DNA of 64,000 nucleotides from Methanobacterium bryantii (lineage in GTDB: Archaea > Methanobacteriota > Methanobacteria > Methanobacteriales > Methanobacteriaceae). Shown piece after piece: positions 1 through 7,993 of this stretch. Both the position numbers and the translations under genes were made by a program. The stretch spans positions 496,001 to 560,000 of the forward strand of contig NZ_LMVM01000001.1 in assembly GCF_002287175.1 (NCBI RefSeq), given 5' to 3'. The notes beneath the pieces were generated by a model. It worked only from the letters and a program-made list of their open reading frames with translations. It was not told where the DNA came from and made no database searches. Numbering within the stretch: the first letter of the stretch is position 1; each line of letters begins with the position of its first letter.

Positions 1-130
1 TCCTGTACCAAGGGTCTGCTAAACTTATTTTTTTAAATTTGAATCGGATTTTAGTGCTCAGATTTTTGAGGAAATTATTTATAGCTTAAGAATAGATGGA
101 TTAATATTATAAGATAAGAGGGGTAATAGA

Positions 131-532
131 ATGCAGAATTTATGGGGCAAACGTTTTGCAGCTTTAATAATAGATTTTTTAATTGTAATACTTATTACGT
201 GGGTCTTCAGTGGTATTGTATATCCTTTACTTGCTGTAACAAATGCATTTGGAATTTTGAATTACTGGCTTATTGTAACTGCAGTGATTGTTATGGTTTA
301 TTTCACTTACTTTGAAGGAAAATTAGGTACAACTCCAGGTAAAAGTGTGATGAAAATTGAAGTTGTTGTAGATGATGGTGAAATGAATTACCAGAAAGCT
401 TTTATAAGAAATATATCTAAAATTTTGGGAATTCCGTTAATTTTGGATATTATAGTAGATTATATAGCTGGAAACTCAAAGCTAAGATATTTAGATGAAG
501 TAGCAGGTACTGATGTTAAATTGAAAGCATAA
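131..532 (+). CDS. RDD family membrane protein
   Basis: A small integral membrane protein of 133 residues. It begins with the RDD-type signature (KRFAALIIDFLI, residues 7-18, with the R and D of the family), followed by a second hydrophobic segment at about residues 43-60. The conserved TPGKSVMKIEV block follows at about 68-78, and AFIRNI lies before a third hydrophobic stretch. RDD proteins are membrane proteins of poorly defined role; some have been linked to ion exchange or transport. The ATG is preceded by a GGGGT-type ribosome binding site. It stands alone, upstream of a sensor kinase on the same strand. The family call is firm; no substrate can be read from the sequence. Confidence 0.85.
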   Translation: MQNLWGKRFAALIIDFLIVILITWVFSGIVYPLLAVTNAFGILNYWLIVTAVIVMVYFTYFEGKLGTTPGKSVMKIEVVVDDGEMNYQKAFIRNISKILGIPLILDIIVDYIAGNSKLRYLDEVAGTDVKLKA

Positions 533-720
533 TGGGCTAAAAATGGTTTTTTAGTAGTTGCTAATAAGAATTGGATTTATAATTTTTTATAAATGCTGAA
601 AAATTTATTTTTTTGTATTACTTGCTTACTTTTTATCTTTTTTTGCTTATCAAGGCATATATTTAATAATACGTAATGGAATATACTTTTTTTGAAGTTA
701 TATTAAATAAGGGAGATACA

Positions 721-1650
721 ATGCCAGTTATTTCAAAATCCATATGGAGAAGAAAAAGGACATGGTTTGCACCGATATTTTTAGCAGCTATACTAATATT
801 TATTCAGCTTTTTTACCAGCGGTTTGGAGCTTCATTTTCTGATAGTTATTATCAACTGGTTATGATCATGTTTATAGCTATTGTAATAGCGTTTTTAGGG
901 GAACGAATTGAGAAAGTTAGAATTCTCAATGAAATGAATGAAAATTTAAAAAAAGAAAGTGAAAAACTTGAAGATGCTAATAAAGAATTAGAAGCATTTG
1001 CATATTCTGTTTCACATGATTTAAGAGTTCCTCTTAGAGCAATAGATGGTTTTTCTCGTATTGTAATTGAAGACTATGAGGACAAACTTGATGATGAGGG
1101 CAAAAGACTTTTAAATGTTGTCAGGGAAAATACCCAGAAAATGGGCCAATTGATTGATGATATTCTTCTTTTATCCCGTGCAGGTCGCCAAGAAATGAAA
1201 ATATCTCTTATAGACATGGAATCACTTGTAGAAAATATATTCGAAGAATTGAAACCTTCGATGGGAAATAGAGATGTTCAATTAGAACTTAAGTCTCTTC
1301 CAAAGGCTTACGGCGATAGGACGCTAATTACTCAGGTTCTTACTAATCTTATTTCTAACTCTATTAAGTTTACAAGAATTAGGGAAAAAGCGATTATTGA
1401 AGTGGGTGCAAAAAAAGGAAAAGATGAAAACATTTATTATGTTAGAGATAACGGGGCTGGCTTTGATATGAAATATGTAAATAAACTTTTTGGCCTGTTC
1501 CAGAGATTACACGGCGTTGATGAATTTGAAGGTACTGGTGTAGGACTTTCTATTGTTCAGCGCATTATCCGGAGACATGGAGGGCATGTCTGGGGAGAAG
1601 GAGAAATCGATAATGGAGCAACCATCTATTTCACGCTTCCAAAGCCGTAG
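721..1650 (+). CDS. Membrane sensor histidine kinase (HisKA/HATPase)
   Basis: A 309-residue histidine kinase. Two hydrophobic segments (about residues 16-31 and 46-60) are followed by a short coiled coil. The HisKA dimerisation domain carries the phospho-acceptor in SVSHDLRVPL (His99). A HATPase_c domain follows, with an N box (NLISNSIKF), G1 (RDNGAGFD), a LFGLFQRLH F box and G2 (GTGVGLSIV). No PAS, GAF or extracellular sensor domain is seen, so the input may be membrane-borne or come from a partner. An ATG at 676 is in frame, but GGGAG just ahead of 721 favours 721. It is followed by a response regulator gene after a 190-base gap filled with hairpins, and probably phosphorylates that regulator. 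Confidence 0.88.
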   Translation: MPVISKSIWRRKRTWFAPIFLAAILIFIQLFYQRFGASFSDSYYQLVMIMFIAIVIAFLGERIEKVRILNEMNENLKKESEKLEDANKELEAFAYSVSHDLRVPLRAIDGFSRIVIEDYEDKLDDEGKRLLNVVRENTQKMGQLIDDILLLSRAGRQEMKISLIDMESLVENIFEELKPSMGNRDVQLELKSLPKAYGDRTLITQVLTNLISNSIKFTRIREKAIIEVGAKKGKDENIYYVRDNGAGFDMKYVNKLFGLFQRLHGVDEFEGTGVGLSIVQRIIRRHGGHVWGEGEIDNGATIYFTLPKP

Positions 1651-1656
1651 AAAACT

Positions 1657-1783
1657 GTCAAAATTCTTTGAATTTTGACGCACCGAAAATCTTCGATTTT
1701 CAAGTGCTTTGTTTTCTCGGCTACAAAATCGAAGATTTTGTAAGTCGTAGACTTTGGATACCCGAAAATGCGGCGCATTTTCG
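1657..1783. repeat. Array of four short perfect hairpins
   Basis: Four consecutive inverted repeats lie between the kinase and regulator genes. 1657-1679 has a 10-bp stem and a 3-base loop. 1685-1701 has a 7-bp stem. 1722-1742 has a 9-bp stem with loop GAA. 1763-1783 has a 9-bp stem with loop GGC. Stems centre on AAAATC/GATTTT-like words. The array could act as a terminator/attenuator or RNA-processing site between the two genes, or be a repeat element. Similar clusters occur at 18370, 51823 and 52246. Confidence 0.7.
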
Positions 1784-1839
1784 ACGGCTGCCTGATAAAA
1801 TGGAATAATTTAAAGTTAAATTGGTTAAGGAGATATTAA

Positions 1840-2283
1840 ATGAATTTAAATGAAGTTGAAATCCTTCTTGTAGAAGATAACGAAACGGATGCTGAGCTTA
1901 CAATTAGAGCATTAAAAAGAAATAATCTTGCCAATAAATTGGTGTGGGCTAAAGATGGTGCTGAAGCGTTGGATTTTATATTTGGCGAAGGTGAATATTC
2001 TGAAAGGGATATAGAAAAAGGACTTCCAAGATTGATATTACTTGATTTGAGAATGCCTAAAGTAGATGGTTTAGAAGTCCTTCAGACTATTAAAGCGGAT
2101 GAAAGAACTAAAATGATCCCTGTAGTTGTCCTTACTTCTTCTAAAGAAGATAGAGATATAGTAGAAAGTTATGAACTTGGAGTAAATAGTTACGTTAGTA
2201 AACCCGTTGAATTTGATGCATTTACAGAAGCGGTTTCAACACTTGGATTGTACTGGATGTTACTTAATAATCCACCAGAATAA
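1840..2283 (+). CDS. Response regulator, single receiver domain (Rcp1-like)
   Basis: A stand-alone receiver of 147 residues. The acidic pair is in LLVEDNETDAE (Glu12, Asp13), the phospho-acceptor Asp69 in LILLDLRMPKVDG, the conserved Thr/Ser in VVLTSS, and the Lys in YVSKPVEF. There is no output domain, so it probably works by docking to other proteins. The form, with a longer loop before the acceptor, resembles Rcp1-type regulators that pair with phytochrome-like kinases. The upstream kinase (721-1650) has a phytochrome-like HisKA, which fits. It ends 11 bases before the next receiver-kinase gene, so the two are probably co-transcribed. Confidence 0.9.
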   Translation: MNLNEVEILLVEDNETDAELTIRALKRNNLANKLVWAKDGAEALDFIFGEGEYSERDIEKGLPRLILLDLRMPKVDGLEVLQTIKADERTKMIPVVVLTSSKEDRDIVESYELGVNSYVSKPVEFDAFTEAVSTLGLYWMLLNNPPE

Positions 2284-2294
2284 GAGAGAGTAAC

Positions 2295-3482
2295 ATGAAA
2301 GAAGAACTTAAAATCCTGATCCTGGAGGACGTTGCCTTTGACGCAGAATTGATAGAGTATGAACTGCGTCGTGAAGGAGTAAAATTTTTATCAAGGCGAG
2401 TGGAAACTAAAGAAAGTTTTATAAGTGAACTTGAGGTTCTAAAACCTGATTTGATCCTGGCTGATCATTCTCTTCCTAAGTTCGACGGTCTTTCGGCCTT
2501 AAAAATTGCAAATTCAGAATGCCCATATACTCCTTTTTTATTTGTAAGTGGTAAAATAGGTGAAGAGTTTGCAGTAAATGCGCTTAAAGAAGGTGCTACA
2601 GACTATATATTCAAAAATAACCTTTCTAAATTAGTACCTGCCATGCAAAGGGCATTAAAGGAGTGTCATGAAAAAATTGAACGTGAAAAAGCACAGAACG
2701 CACTGAAAAAGGCGCATTTTGAGCTAGAGCAGCAAGTTTTAGAAAGAACAAAAGCATTATCTCGAGTTAATGATGAGTTACGTGCAGAAATGGATGAACG
2801 CGAACGAATAGAAAATAAGCTTAAAAAATCTCTTGAAGAGAAAGAAATACTTTTAAAAGAAATTCACCACAGGGTTAAAAATAATTTACAGATAATAAGC
2901 AGCCTTTTAAATCTCCAATCTCGTTATATTAATGATGAGGAAATGCTTGATATTTATAAGGAAAGTCAGAACCGTGTGAAATCTATGGCTATAATACACG
3001 AAAAATTGTACCAATCAGAAGATCTGGCAAGGATTGACTTTGGGGACTATGTAAAAAGTTTAGTACTGGACCTGTTCCATTCTTACGGTGTTGATAATAT
3101 CGAGCCGGATATAAATATCCGTGATGTTTTATTAGATATTAATACAGCGATTCCATGTGGACTTATTGTCAATGAACTGGTAACAAATTCAATAAAACAT
3201 GGATTTCTGGCAAATAGAACTCGTGCTAACAGCCAATCATTTGATAAAAAAGATAAAATAGCTGTAAATATCACTAAGGAAAATGAAATTTACACCATGT
3301 CTGTTTATGATAATGGTATAGGTTTTCCAGATAATTTAGACTTCCGTCATACAGATTCATTAGGTATGCAACTTGTAATTAGTTTAACAAGTCAATTAAG
3401 AGGTACAGTGGAGCTTGAAAGAGATAATGGGACATTATTTAAAATTGTTTTTAAAGAAGTTGAGTATAATAATAAATTTTAG
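2295..3482 (+). CDS. Receiver domain fused to HisKA_2-type histidine kinase
   Basis: A 395-residue soluble hybrid. A receiver domain (residues 1-125, acceptor Asp57 in LILADHSLPKFDG) is joined by a long coiled coil (about 128-188) to a HisKA_2 kinase core. The core motif EIHHRVKNNLQI places the phospho-His at about residue 191. An HATPase domain follows (N box VNELVTNSIKHGF, G1 VYDNGIGFPD, and SLGMQLV). The layout suggests that phosphorylation of the receiver controls the kinase, continuing a relay from the upstream kinase and regulator. No membrane segment is seen. The start ATG has GAGAGTAAC upstream, and the gene follows the regulator by 11 bases. Confidence 0.9.
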   Translation: MKEELKILILEDVAFDAELIEYELRREGVKFLSRRVETKESFISELEVLKPDLILADHSLPKFDGLSALKIANSECPYTPFLFVSGKIGEEFAVNALKEGATDYIFKNNLSKLVPAMQRALKECHEKIEREKAQNALKKAHFELEQQVLERTKALSRVNDELRAEMDERERIENKLKKSLEEKEILLKEIHHRVKNNLQIISSLLNLQSRYINDEEMLDIYKESQNRVKSMAIIHEKLYQSEDLARIDFGDYVKSLVLDLFHSYGVDNIEPDINIRDVLLDINTAIPCGLIVNELVTNSIKHGFLANRTRANSQSFDKKDKIAVNITKENEIYTMSVYDNGIGFPDNLDFRHTDSLGMQLVISLTSQLRGTVELERDNGTLFKIVFKEVEYNNKF

Positions 3483-3897
3483 GTCCCTTAGAAAATTTTT
3501 ACATTTATATATTAAAAAACCATTTTATTTTTTATAATGTTTATATCCATGAGTTGTGCAGGTAATGTAATATTTTCATGTGAATACCTTAACTAAATGT
3601 TAAGATACTCTCATAAAGATTACAATTTAACATTAATTCATGTGATGAACAGACTAAAAATGAGTGTATGAAGTTCACTGACTTTATATACTATAACATT
3701 TAATTAGTTACATGAATATTTTTCAGATCGCGGAAAATTGTTAAATAGTTCATTTACTAAACTGTATAAAAATGACGAATTAACAGTAATAACTATAAAA
3801 TGTATTCTATTTTTGAAAAGTAATGCATTATCAGAATTTAAATTTAAAAATAAACTTTAGAATTATATAGATTAACTTAAAACAAAGAGGAAATTAG
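3483..3897. other. Intergenic stretch, no gene seen
   Basis: AT-rich DNA between the receiver-kinase and the YidC-like gene. A short inverted repeat (CTTAAC..GTTAAG) near 3590 is the only structure noticed. No open frame with a ribosome binding site is seen. Confidence 0.5.
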
Positions 3898-4464
3898 ATG
3901 GTATTTGAATCAGTTTTCAACGCATTAAATCCAGTATTTAATCCAATTGTTAATACATTTGGTCCGATACTGACTATATTTTTAATAGCTGCTGTGGTTG
4001 CATTAATAACCACTGTTGCAACCAAGCTTCTAGTAAATCAGGACAGGCTTGCATTTCTCCAAAAAGAAATGAAGGAATTCAACCAGGAGATGGTGGCGGC
4101 AAGAAATTCAAATGATCCAGAAGCACTGGAGAAAATGCAAAAAAAGCAGATGGAGTTCATGGGTCTTCAAAAAGAGATGATGTTCATGTCATTTAAACCA
4201 ATGATAGTGACATGGGTTCCAATACTTGTTATATATTACTGGATGTTTCAATCACCATTATTGAACCAGGTTGCGGTTAACTTACCTGCATTTGCTTATT
4301 ATGTGCTTTTAGTTCCGCTATGGCATGCAATTCCACTAAGCTATGTCCATGTACCACTTGGACCACTTGCAGTTTCATGGTTTGGTTGGTACTTCCTGTG
4401 TTCATTTGCGCTTTCTCAGATATTCAGGAAATTCCTGGGAGTTAAAAATGCAAGTGCTATGTAA
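3898..4464 (+). CDS. EMC3/TMCO1-family (DUF106) YidC-like membrane insertase
   Basis: A membrane protein of 188 residues with the archaeal DUF106 plan. An N-terminal transmembrane helix (about 22-45) is followed by a charged cytoplasmic coiled coil with QKEMKEFNQEM and a KMQKKQMEFM repeat (about 55-95). Two further hydrophobic hairpins follow (about 100-120 and 130-180). The family is the archaeal relative of YidC/Oxa1/EMC3 and helps insert membrane proteins. In many archaea it sits beside secY and adk; here it stands alone with its own ribosome binding site (GAGGAAAT). The stop codon lies in a hairpin at 4462-4481. The family call is confident; the insertase role is inferred from homologues. 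Confidence 0.85.
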   Translation: MVFESVFNALNPVFNPIVNTFGPILTIFLIAAVVALITTVATKLLVNQDRLAFLQKEMKEFNQEMVAARNSNDPEALEKMQKKQMEFMGLQKEMMFMSFKPMIVTWVPILVIYYWMFQSPLLNQVAVNLPAFAYYVLLVPLWHAIPLSYVHVPLGPLAVSWFGWYFLCSFALSQIFRKFLGVKNASAM

Positions 4465-4481
4465 TAAAAAAATTTTTATTA
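4462..4481 (+). terminator. Hairpin overlapping the stop codon of the YidC-like gene
   Basis: A perfect 9-bp inverted repeat (TAATAAAAA and TTTTTATTA) with a 2-base loop. It starts on the stop codon of the preceding gene. It is AT-only, so it is weak as RNA, but the position suits a transcript end. Confidence 0.35.
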
Positions 4482-4790
4482 AACTAAATATTTCCTGTTA
4501 ATTTTAAATAAGAGGAAATTATCTTCTTTTTCTTTTTAAAATGAATTTTTAGCACGTTTAAATTGCTATTTGTATAAATTTCTTATTTTAAATGAATTTC
4601 TCTGTTTTTTAAGTTTTAAATACTGTATCTGAAAAATTTGTAACTTTTTAAAAGTCATCAAACCCTGCGTTTTATGGGTATAAATCTTAAAAAACCTGTC
4701 AAAAAGCTATGATTTTTGGACTTTTATTAAACTGAAAGTTTAGTAGGTTTCCACTTTGACAGCTTTTTAAAAGTCCTAGAATTTCAAAAG
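4482..4790. other. Intergenic stretch, no gene seen
   Basis: AT-rich DNA downstream of the YidC-like gene. Imperfect inverted repeats around CTGTCAAAAAGCT (near 4697) and TTTGACAGCTTTTT (near 4754) could form a weak structure. No open frame is convincing. Confidence 0.4.
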
Positions 4791-4847
4791 GTTTAAATAC
4801 ATAATAATTATATTATTATAATAGTTCTAAAAATATAACTATTATAA
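4791..4847 (+). promoter_or_regulatory. Promoter with overlapping operator-like inverted repeat
   Basis: A TATA-like box (GGTTTAAATAC, about 4790-4799) is followed by a perfect 11-bp inverted repeat, TTATAATAGTT at 4816-4826 and AACTATTATAA at 4837-4847, with a 10-base spacer. A start site about 25 bases below the TATA box would fall inside the repeat. Position and symmetry suit a dimeric repressor site. The MarR-family gene of the same operon is the obvious candidate ligand; this link is inferred. Confidence 0.5.
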
Positions 4848-4871
4848 AAATTAACTAAATGGAGAAAAAAC

Positions 4872-5669
4872 ATGGAAGATTGGTTTAAAGTGAAAAAGGT
4901 TGCAGACAAAACATGGGCCATTCATGACAAAACACAGGTGGCATGTTATTTAGTTGAAGGTGAAGAAAAAGCTCTTTTAATTGATACATGCTGGGGACTT
5001 GGCAATTTGGAGGAACTGGTTCAATCGATTACACCATTACCTATAAATGTGATAATTACTCATGGGCATCCTGATCACGTGTGTGGTGCATTCCAGTTTA
5101 GTGATCTTTATATTTCAAATGAAGATAAAGGCATGTTAAATGCATTTTATAATAAGCAGACACGTAAACAACTTATTGAAAACCGTTTTAAAGACCAGCA
5201 TTCTGCAGATTTTTCTAAGGAAAAATGGATCAACGCAGAACTGGGCAGTGTTTCAACAATTAAAGAAGGAGATGTGTTTGAGTTAGGTAAAAGGGACCTG
5301 AAAGTTATAGCAGTGCCAGGGCATACTCATGGCAGCATCTGTTTACTGGATGAAGAAAATGAACTGCTGTTTTCAGGTGATTCTGTACAAACTGCGCCAG
5401 TTTTGATGCATCTTGATACGTCTCTTCCGTTAAGCACATATTTTGACAGCATTGTGCATGTATGTTCATTTGAGGAAGCGTATGATAAAATATTACCGGG
5501 ACACGGCAAAACTCCCATTGATAAAGCGATTTTAAATGAATTAATAGATGGTGTTTCTGAAATTCTGGAAGGTAAATTGAGTGGAAAACCAGAACAAACA
5601 TTTTTTGGAGAGGGACTTGTTTGTAAATTTAATAAAACAAGCATCATTTACGATGAAAATCAGTTATGA
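4872..5669 (+). CDS. Metallo-beta-lactamase-fold hydrolase
   Basis: A 265-residue MBL-fold enzyme. The metal-binding signature is THGHPDHVCG (His and Asp ligands, about residues 61-68). A second ligand His lies in VPGHTHGS, an Asp in LFSGDSVQ, and a final His in LPGHGKTP. This matches the glyoxalase II-like/hydrolase branch of the superfamily rather than lactamases proper. No signal peptide is seen, so it is cytoplasmic. It is first in an apparent operon with a MarR-type regulator (20 bases downstream) and an efflux permease, so it may act on a compound that the regulator senses and the permease exports. The substrate cannot be read from the sequence. Confidence 0.85.
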   Translation: MEDWFKVKKVADKTWAIHDKTQVACYLVEGEEKALLIDTCWGLGNLEELVQSITPLPINVIITHGHPDHVCGAFQFSDLYISNEDKGMLNAFYNKQTRKQLIENRFKDQHSADFSKEKWINAELGSVSTIKEGDVFELGKRDLKVIAVPGHTHGSICLLDEENELLFSGDSVQTAPVLMHLDTSLPLSTYFDSIVHVCSFEEAYDKILPGHGKTPIDKAILNELIDGVSEILEGKLSGKPEQTFFGEGLVCKFNKTSIIYDENQL

Positions 5670-5689
5670 ACTAAATTCAAGTGGAAAAT

Positions 5690-6145
5690 ATGCAGGAAAA
5701 AGAATTTGAAAAAATGGTGGATAATATTTTAATTTATTATCCTCTGTTTTACAGAAAAATAAAAACATCAATTAACCATGAAAAGCATTCAAGATACAGC
5801 AAACCAACTGGATATTACCAGGTACTTGGAATTTTAATTCATGTCGGCCCACTGCCAATATCTGAGATAGGTAAGATGCTTTTTACTTCTAAACCTAATA
5901 TGACATCTTTAATTGATAGACTGGTCAAAGACGGAAATGTCAAAAGATCACGAAGTAAAGATGATAGGAGAATAGTTAAAGTTGAAATAACTGAAGAGGG
6001 TAAGAACTTCTTGATTGAAGGGCGTAAAGCTGTAGAGAAAAATATCAAAGAAAATATTTTAAATTTAACTGAAGCGGAAATTGAAGTTCTTAATGACTCT
6101 CTGGAAAATATAAAGAAATTACTCCTAAAAATGGATAATAAGTGA
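5690..6145 (+). CDS. MarR-family transcriptional regulator
   Basis: A winged-helix regulator of 151 residues. The recognition segment is LPISEIGKMLFTSKPNMTSLIDRLVKDG in two parts, and the wing carries KRSRSKDDRRIVKVEITEEG, typical of MarR proteins. The C-terminal helices probably form the dimer. A GTG at 5681 is an alternative start nine bases earlier. It sits between an MBL-fold hydrolase and a 14-helix permease, and its stop codon overlaps the permease ribosome binding site. By analogy with MarR/EmrR it probably represses this operon through the inverted repeat at 4816-4847 and is released by a small-molecule ligand. The operator link is inference. Confidence 0.88.
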   Translation: MQEKEFEKMVDNILIYYPLFYRKIKTSINHEKHSRYSKPTGYYQVLGILIHVGPLPISEIGKMLFTSKPNMTSLIDRLVKDGNVKRSRSKDDRRIVKVEITEEGKNFLIEGRKAVEKNIKENILNLTEAEIEVLNDSLENIKKLLLKMDNK

Positions 6146-6150
6146 TATTT

Positions 6151-7620
6151 ATGGATCATTATAAAACTCATTACAATATTAGTAAAAATAAAATAATCAT
6201 GATCATGGCAGGTTTGATGGTGGGACTCCTTGTAGCTGCTCTGGATAATTCTATAATCAGTACCGCAATGCCTCGGGTCATTAGCAACTTACAGGGAATG
6301 GAATACTATGTATGGCCGTTTACATCTTACATGTTAACATCAACCATTGCAATAATCCTTTTTGGTAAATTATCAGATATTTACGGCAGAAAGATAATTA
6401 TAATATTTGGAATTATTTTGTTTGTCATAACCTCTATGTTATGTGGTTTTTCTACCAATATATTTGAATTGATCCTGTTTAGAGGCCTTCAAGGAATTGG
6501 TGGCGGAATATTATTGTCCCTCCCATTTATTCTGGTTGGAGAAATTTTCAGCCCAAAAGAAAGAGGTAAATACATGGGAATACTTGCCTCTGTATTTGGA
6601 ATTTCAAGTGTTTTAGGGCCGATACTTGGTGGAGTAATTACAGACGCTGTTGGATGGAGATGGATATTTTTTGTAAATGTTCCAGTTGGAATAGCTGCTG
6701 TAATCATACTTATGTATTCTCTTCCTAACTTTAAATTAGACGGTGTAAAAAAAGTAATTGATTATTCAGGGATTATAACATTTACTCTGGCTTTAAGTGG
6801 ACTTTTCCTGGCATTAACACTTGCAAGAGATTTAAATGTATATCCTATGTATGAAATAGTTGGGTTTTTGATTTTTTCAGCAGTGATGTTTGTGTTATTT
6901 GTTTGGGCTGAAAAAAGGGCAGTGGAACCTATTTTACCCCTTAACCTGTTTAGTAATTCAATATTCACTGTTTCATCGGTAGAAAACTTTTTGGCAAGTG
7001 CACTTATATTTGCAGGAATAATATATGTTCCTTTATTTGCGCAGAATATTTTGGGGATGAGCGCCACAAATGCAGGGCTTTTAATGATACCCATGCTAAT
7101 AAGTCTTACAATAGCATCCAATATTGCTGGGCAAATTATTTCAAGGACTGGAAAATACAAAAAACTCGCTATTGCAGAGTTTGTAATTACTGGAATTGGG
7201 ATTATACTCCTGGCAACACTGAACGTTGATTCCTCTCCTTATGCACTGCTTGCATATTCCACAATTTTGGGTTTAGGTTCCGGAATGATGTACACCGTAT
7301 TTACAATAAGCGTGCAGAATTCTTTCAGTTTACGGGAAATAGGAATTGTAACGGCTTCCATGCAGTTTTTCAGGAATGTTGGGTCAACAGTGGCAATTCC
7401 AGTGTTTGGATATATAGTAAATGCAACTCTGGCAAGTCCATCTATGGTAAATCTGGGTCAAAAAGAGGCTCTTGCACTTTCTATACAGAACGTTTTCTTA
7501 GCATCGATAGCACTTGCATTTGCAGGTTTGGCCATTGCATTCTTCCTTAAAGAAGCATCTTTAAACCATGAATCTTCAGCTCCGGAAATTCCAGGTAATG
7601 CAGTTGATGAAGCGAAATAA
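6151..7620 (+). CDS. MFS multidrug efflux permease (DHA2, EmrB/QacA type)
   Basis: A 489-residue permease with about 14 hydrophobic segments. It has motif A in GKLSDIYGRK, motif C-like GISSVLGPILGG (about 150-162), and the DNSIISTAMPRV segment in helix 1 that marks DHA2 exporters. It probably exports organic compounds using the proton gradient. The ATG at 6151 has GTGAT four bases upstream, made from the stop of the MarR gene, which indicates translational coupling. A GTG at 6142 is also possible. A hairpin at 7610-7636 overlaps its stop codon. The transported compound is unknown. Confidence 0.88.
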   Translation: MDHYKTHYNISKNKIIMIMAGLMVGLLVAALDNSIISTAMPRVISNLQGMEYYVWPFTSYMLTSTIAIILFGKLSDIYGRKIIIIFGIILFVITSMLCGFSTNIFELILFRGLQGIGGGILLSLPFILVGEIFSPKERGKYMGILASVFGISSVLGPILGGVITDAVGWRWIFFVNVPVGIAAVIILMYSLPNFKLDGVKKVIDYSGIITFTLALSGLFLALTLARDLNVYPMYEIVGFLIFSAVMFVLFVWAEKRAVEPILPLNLFSNSIFTVSSVENFLASALIFAGIIYVPLFAQNILGMSATNAGLLMIPMLISLTIASNIAGQIISRTGKYKKLAIAEFVITGIGIILLATLNVDSSPYALLAYSTILGLGSGMMYTVFTISVQNSFSLREIGIVTASMQFFRNVGSTVAIPVFGYIVNATLASPSMVNLGQKEALALSIQNVFLASIALAFAGLAIAFFLKEASLNHESSAPEIPGNAVDEAK

Positions 7621-7636
7621 ATAATTTATTTCGCTT
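7610..7636 (+). terminator. 13-bp perfect hairpin at the end of the efflux operon
   Basis: AAGCGAAATAAAT (7610-7622) and ATTTATTTCGCTT (7624-7636) are exact inverted copies around one base and overlap the permease stop codon. A T-containing run follows. This probably ends the MBL-MarR-MFS transcript. Confidence 0.55.
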
Positions 7637-7822
7637 AAATGTTTTAAACTAGATTTAACCTCTGAAAATATTTTTTCAGTATTTATTAAGTTAGTGGGAA
7701 TCTATTTCCTTTATTTTAACATGATGCCCTGTGCACTACTCATATTTCGGGTTATGTAATAATGATTGTTAGGGATTAAATTTTTAAAATAAGAATTTCT
7801 AATTTAAATTTAATTCAAAAAA

Positions 7823-7854
7823 GTTATATACCTAGTAATTTAACGTATATACGT
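7823..7854 (+). promoter_or_regulatory. Probable promoter with 12-bp palindrome, upstream of the MATE gene
   Basis: A TATA-like GTTATATAC (7823-7831) is followed by the exact palindrome ACGTATATACGT at 7843-7854, close to where transcription would begin. A second inverted repeat (ATTTAGT/ACTAAAT, 7957-7977) lies nearer the start codon. The 7637-7993 gap holds no gene. A regulator site is plausible but unproven. Confidence 0.35.
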
Positions 7855-7993
7855 GAAAAATTAAAATAAAAATTAAAATAAACGAAAAAACAGGCAAAAA
7901 AATTAAATTAAGCTTATATTGGCGTACTTTTCCATTATAAGTCCCAATTTTTTTGTATTTAGTAATAAGAACTAAATTTTGGTGAAATTATAA

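Noticed and set aside
5305..5647. Two minus-strand frames inside the MBL-fold gene
   Set aside because: Shadows of a well-supported gene; composition is not protein-like.
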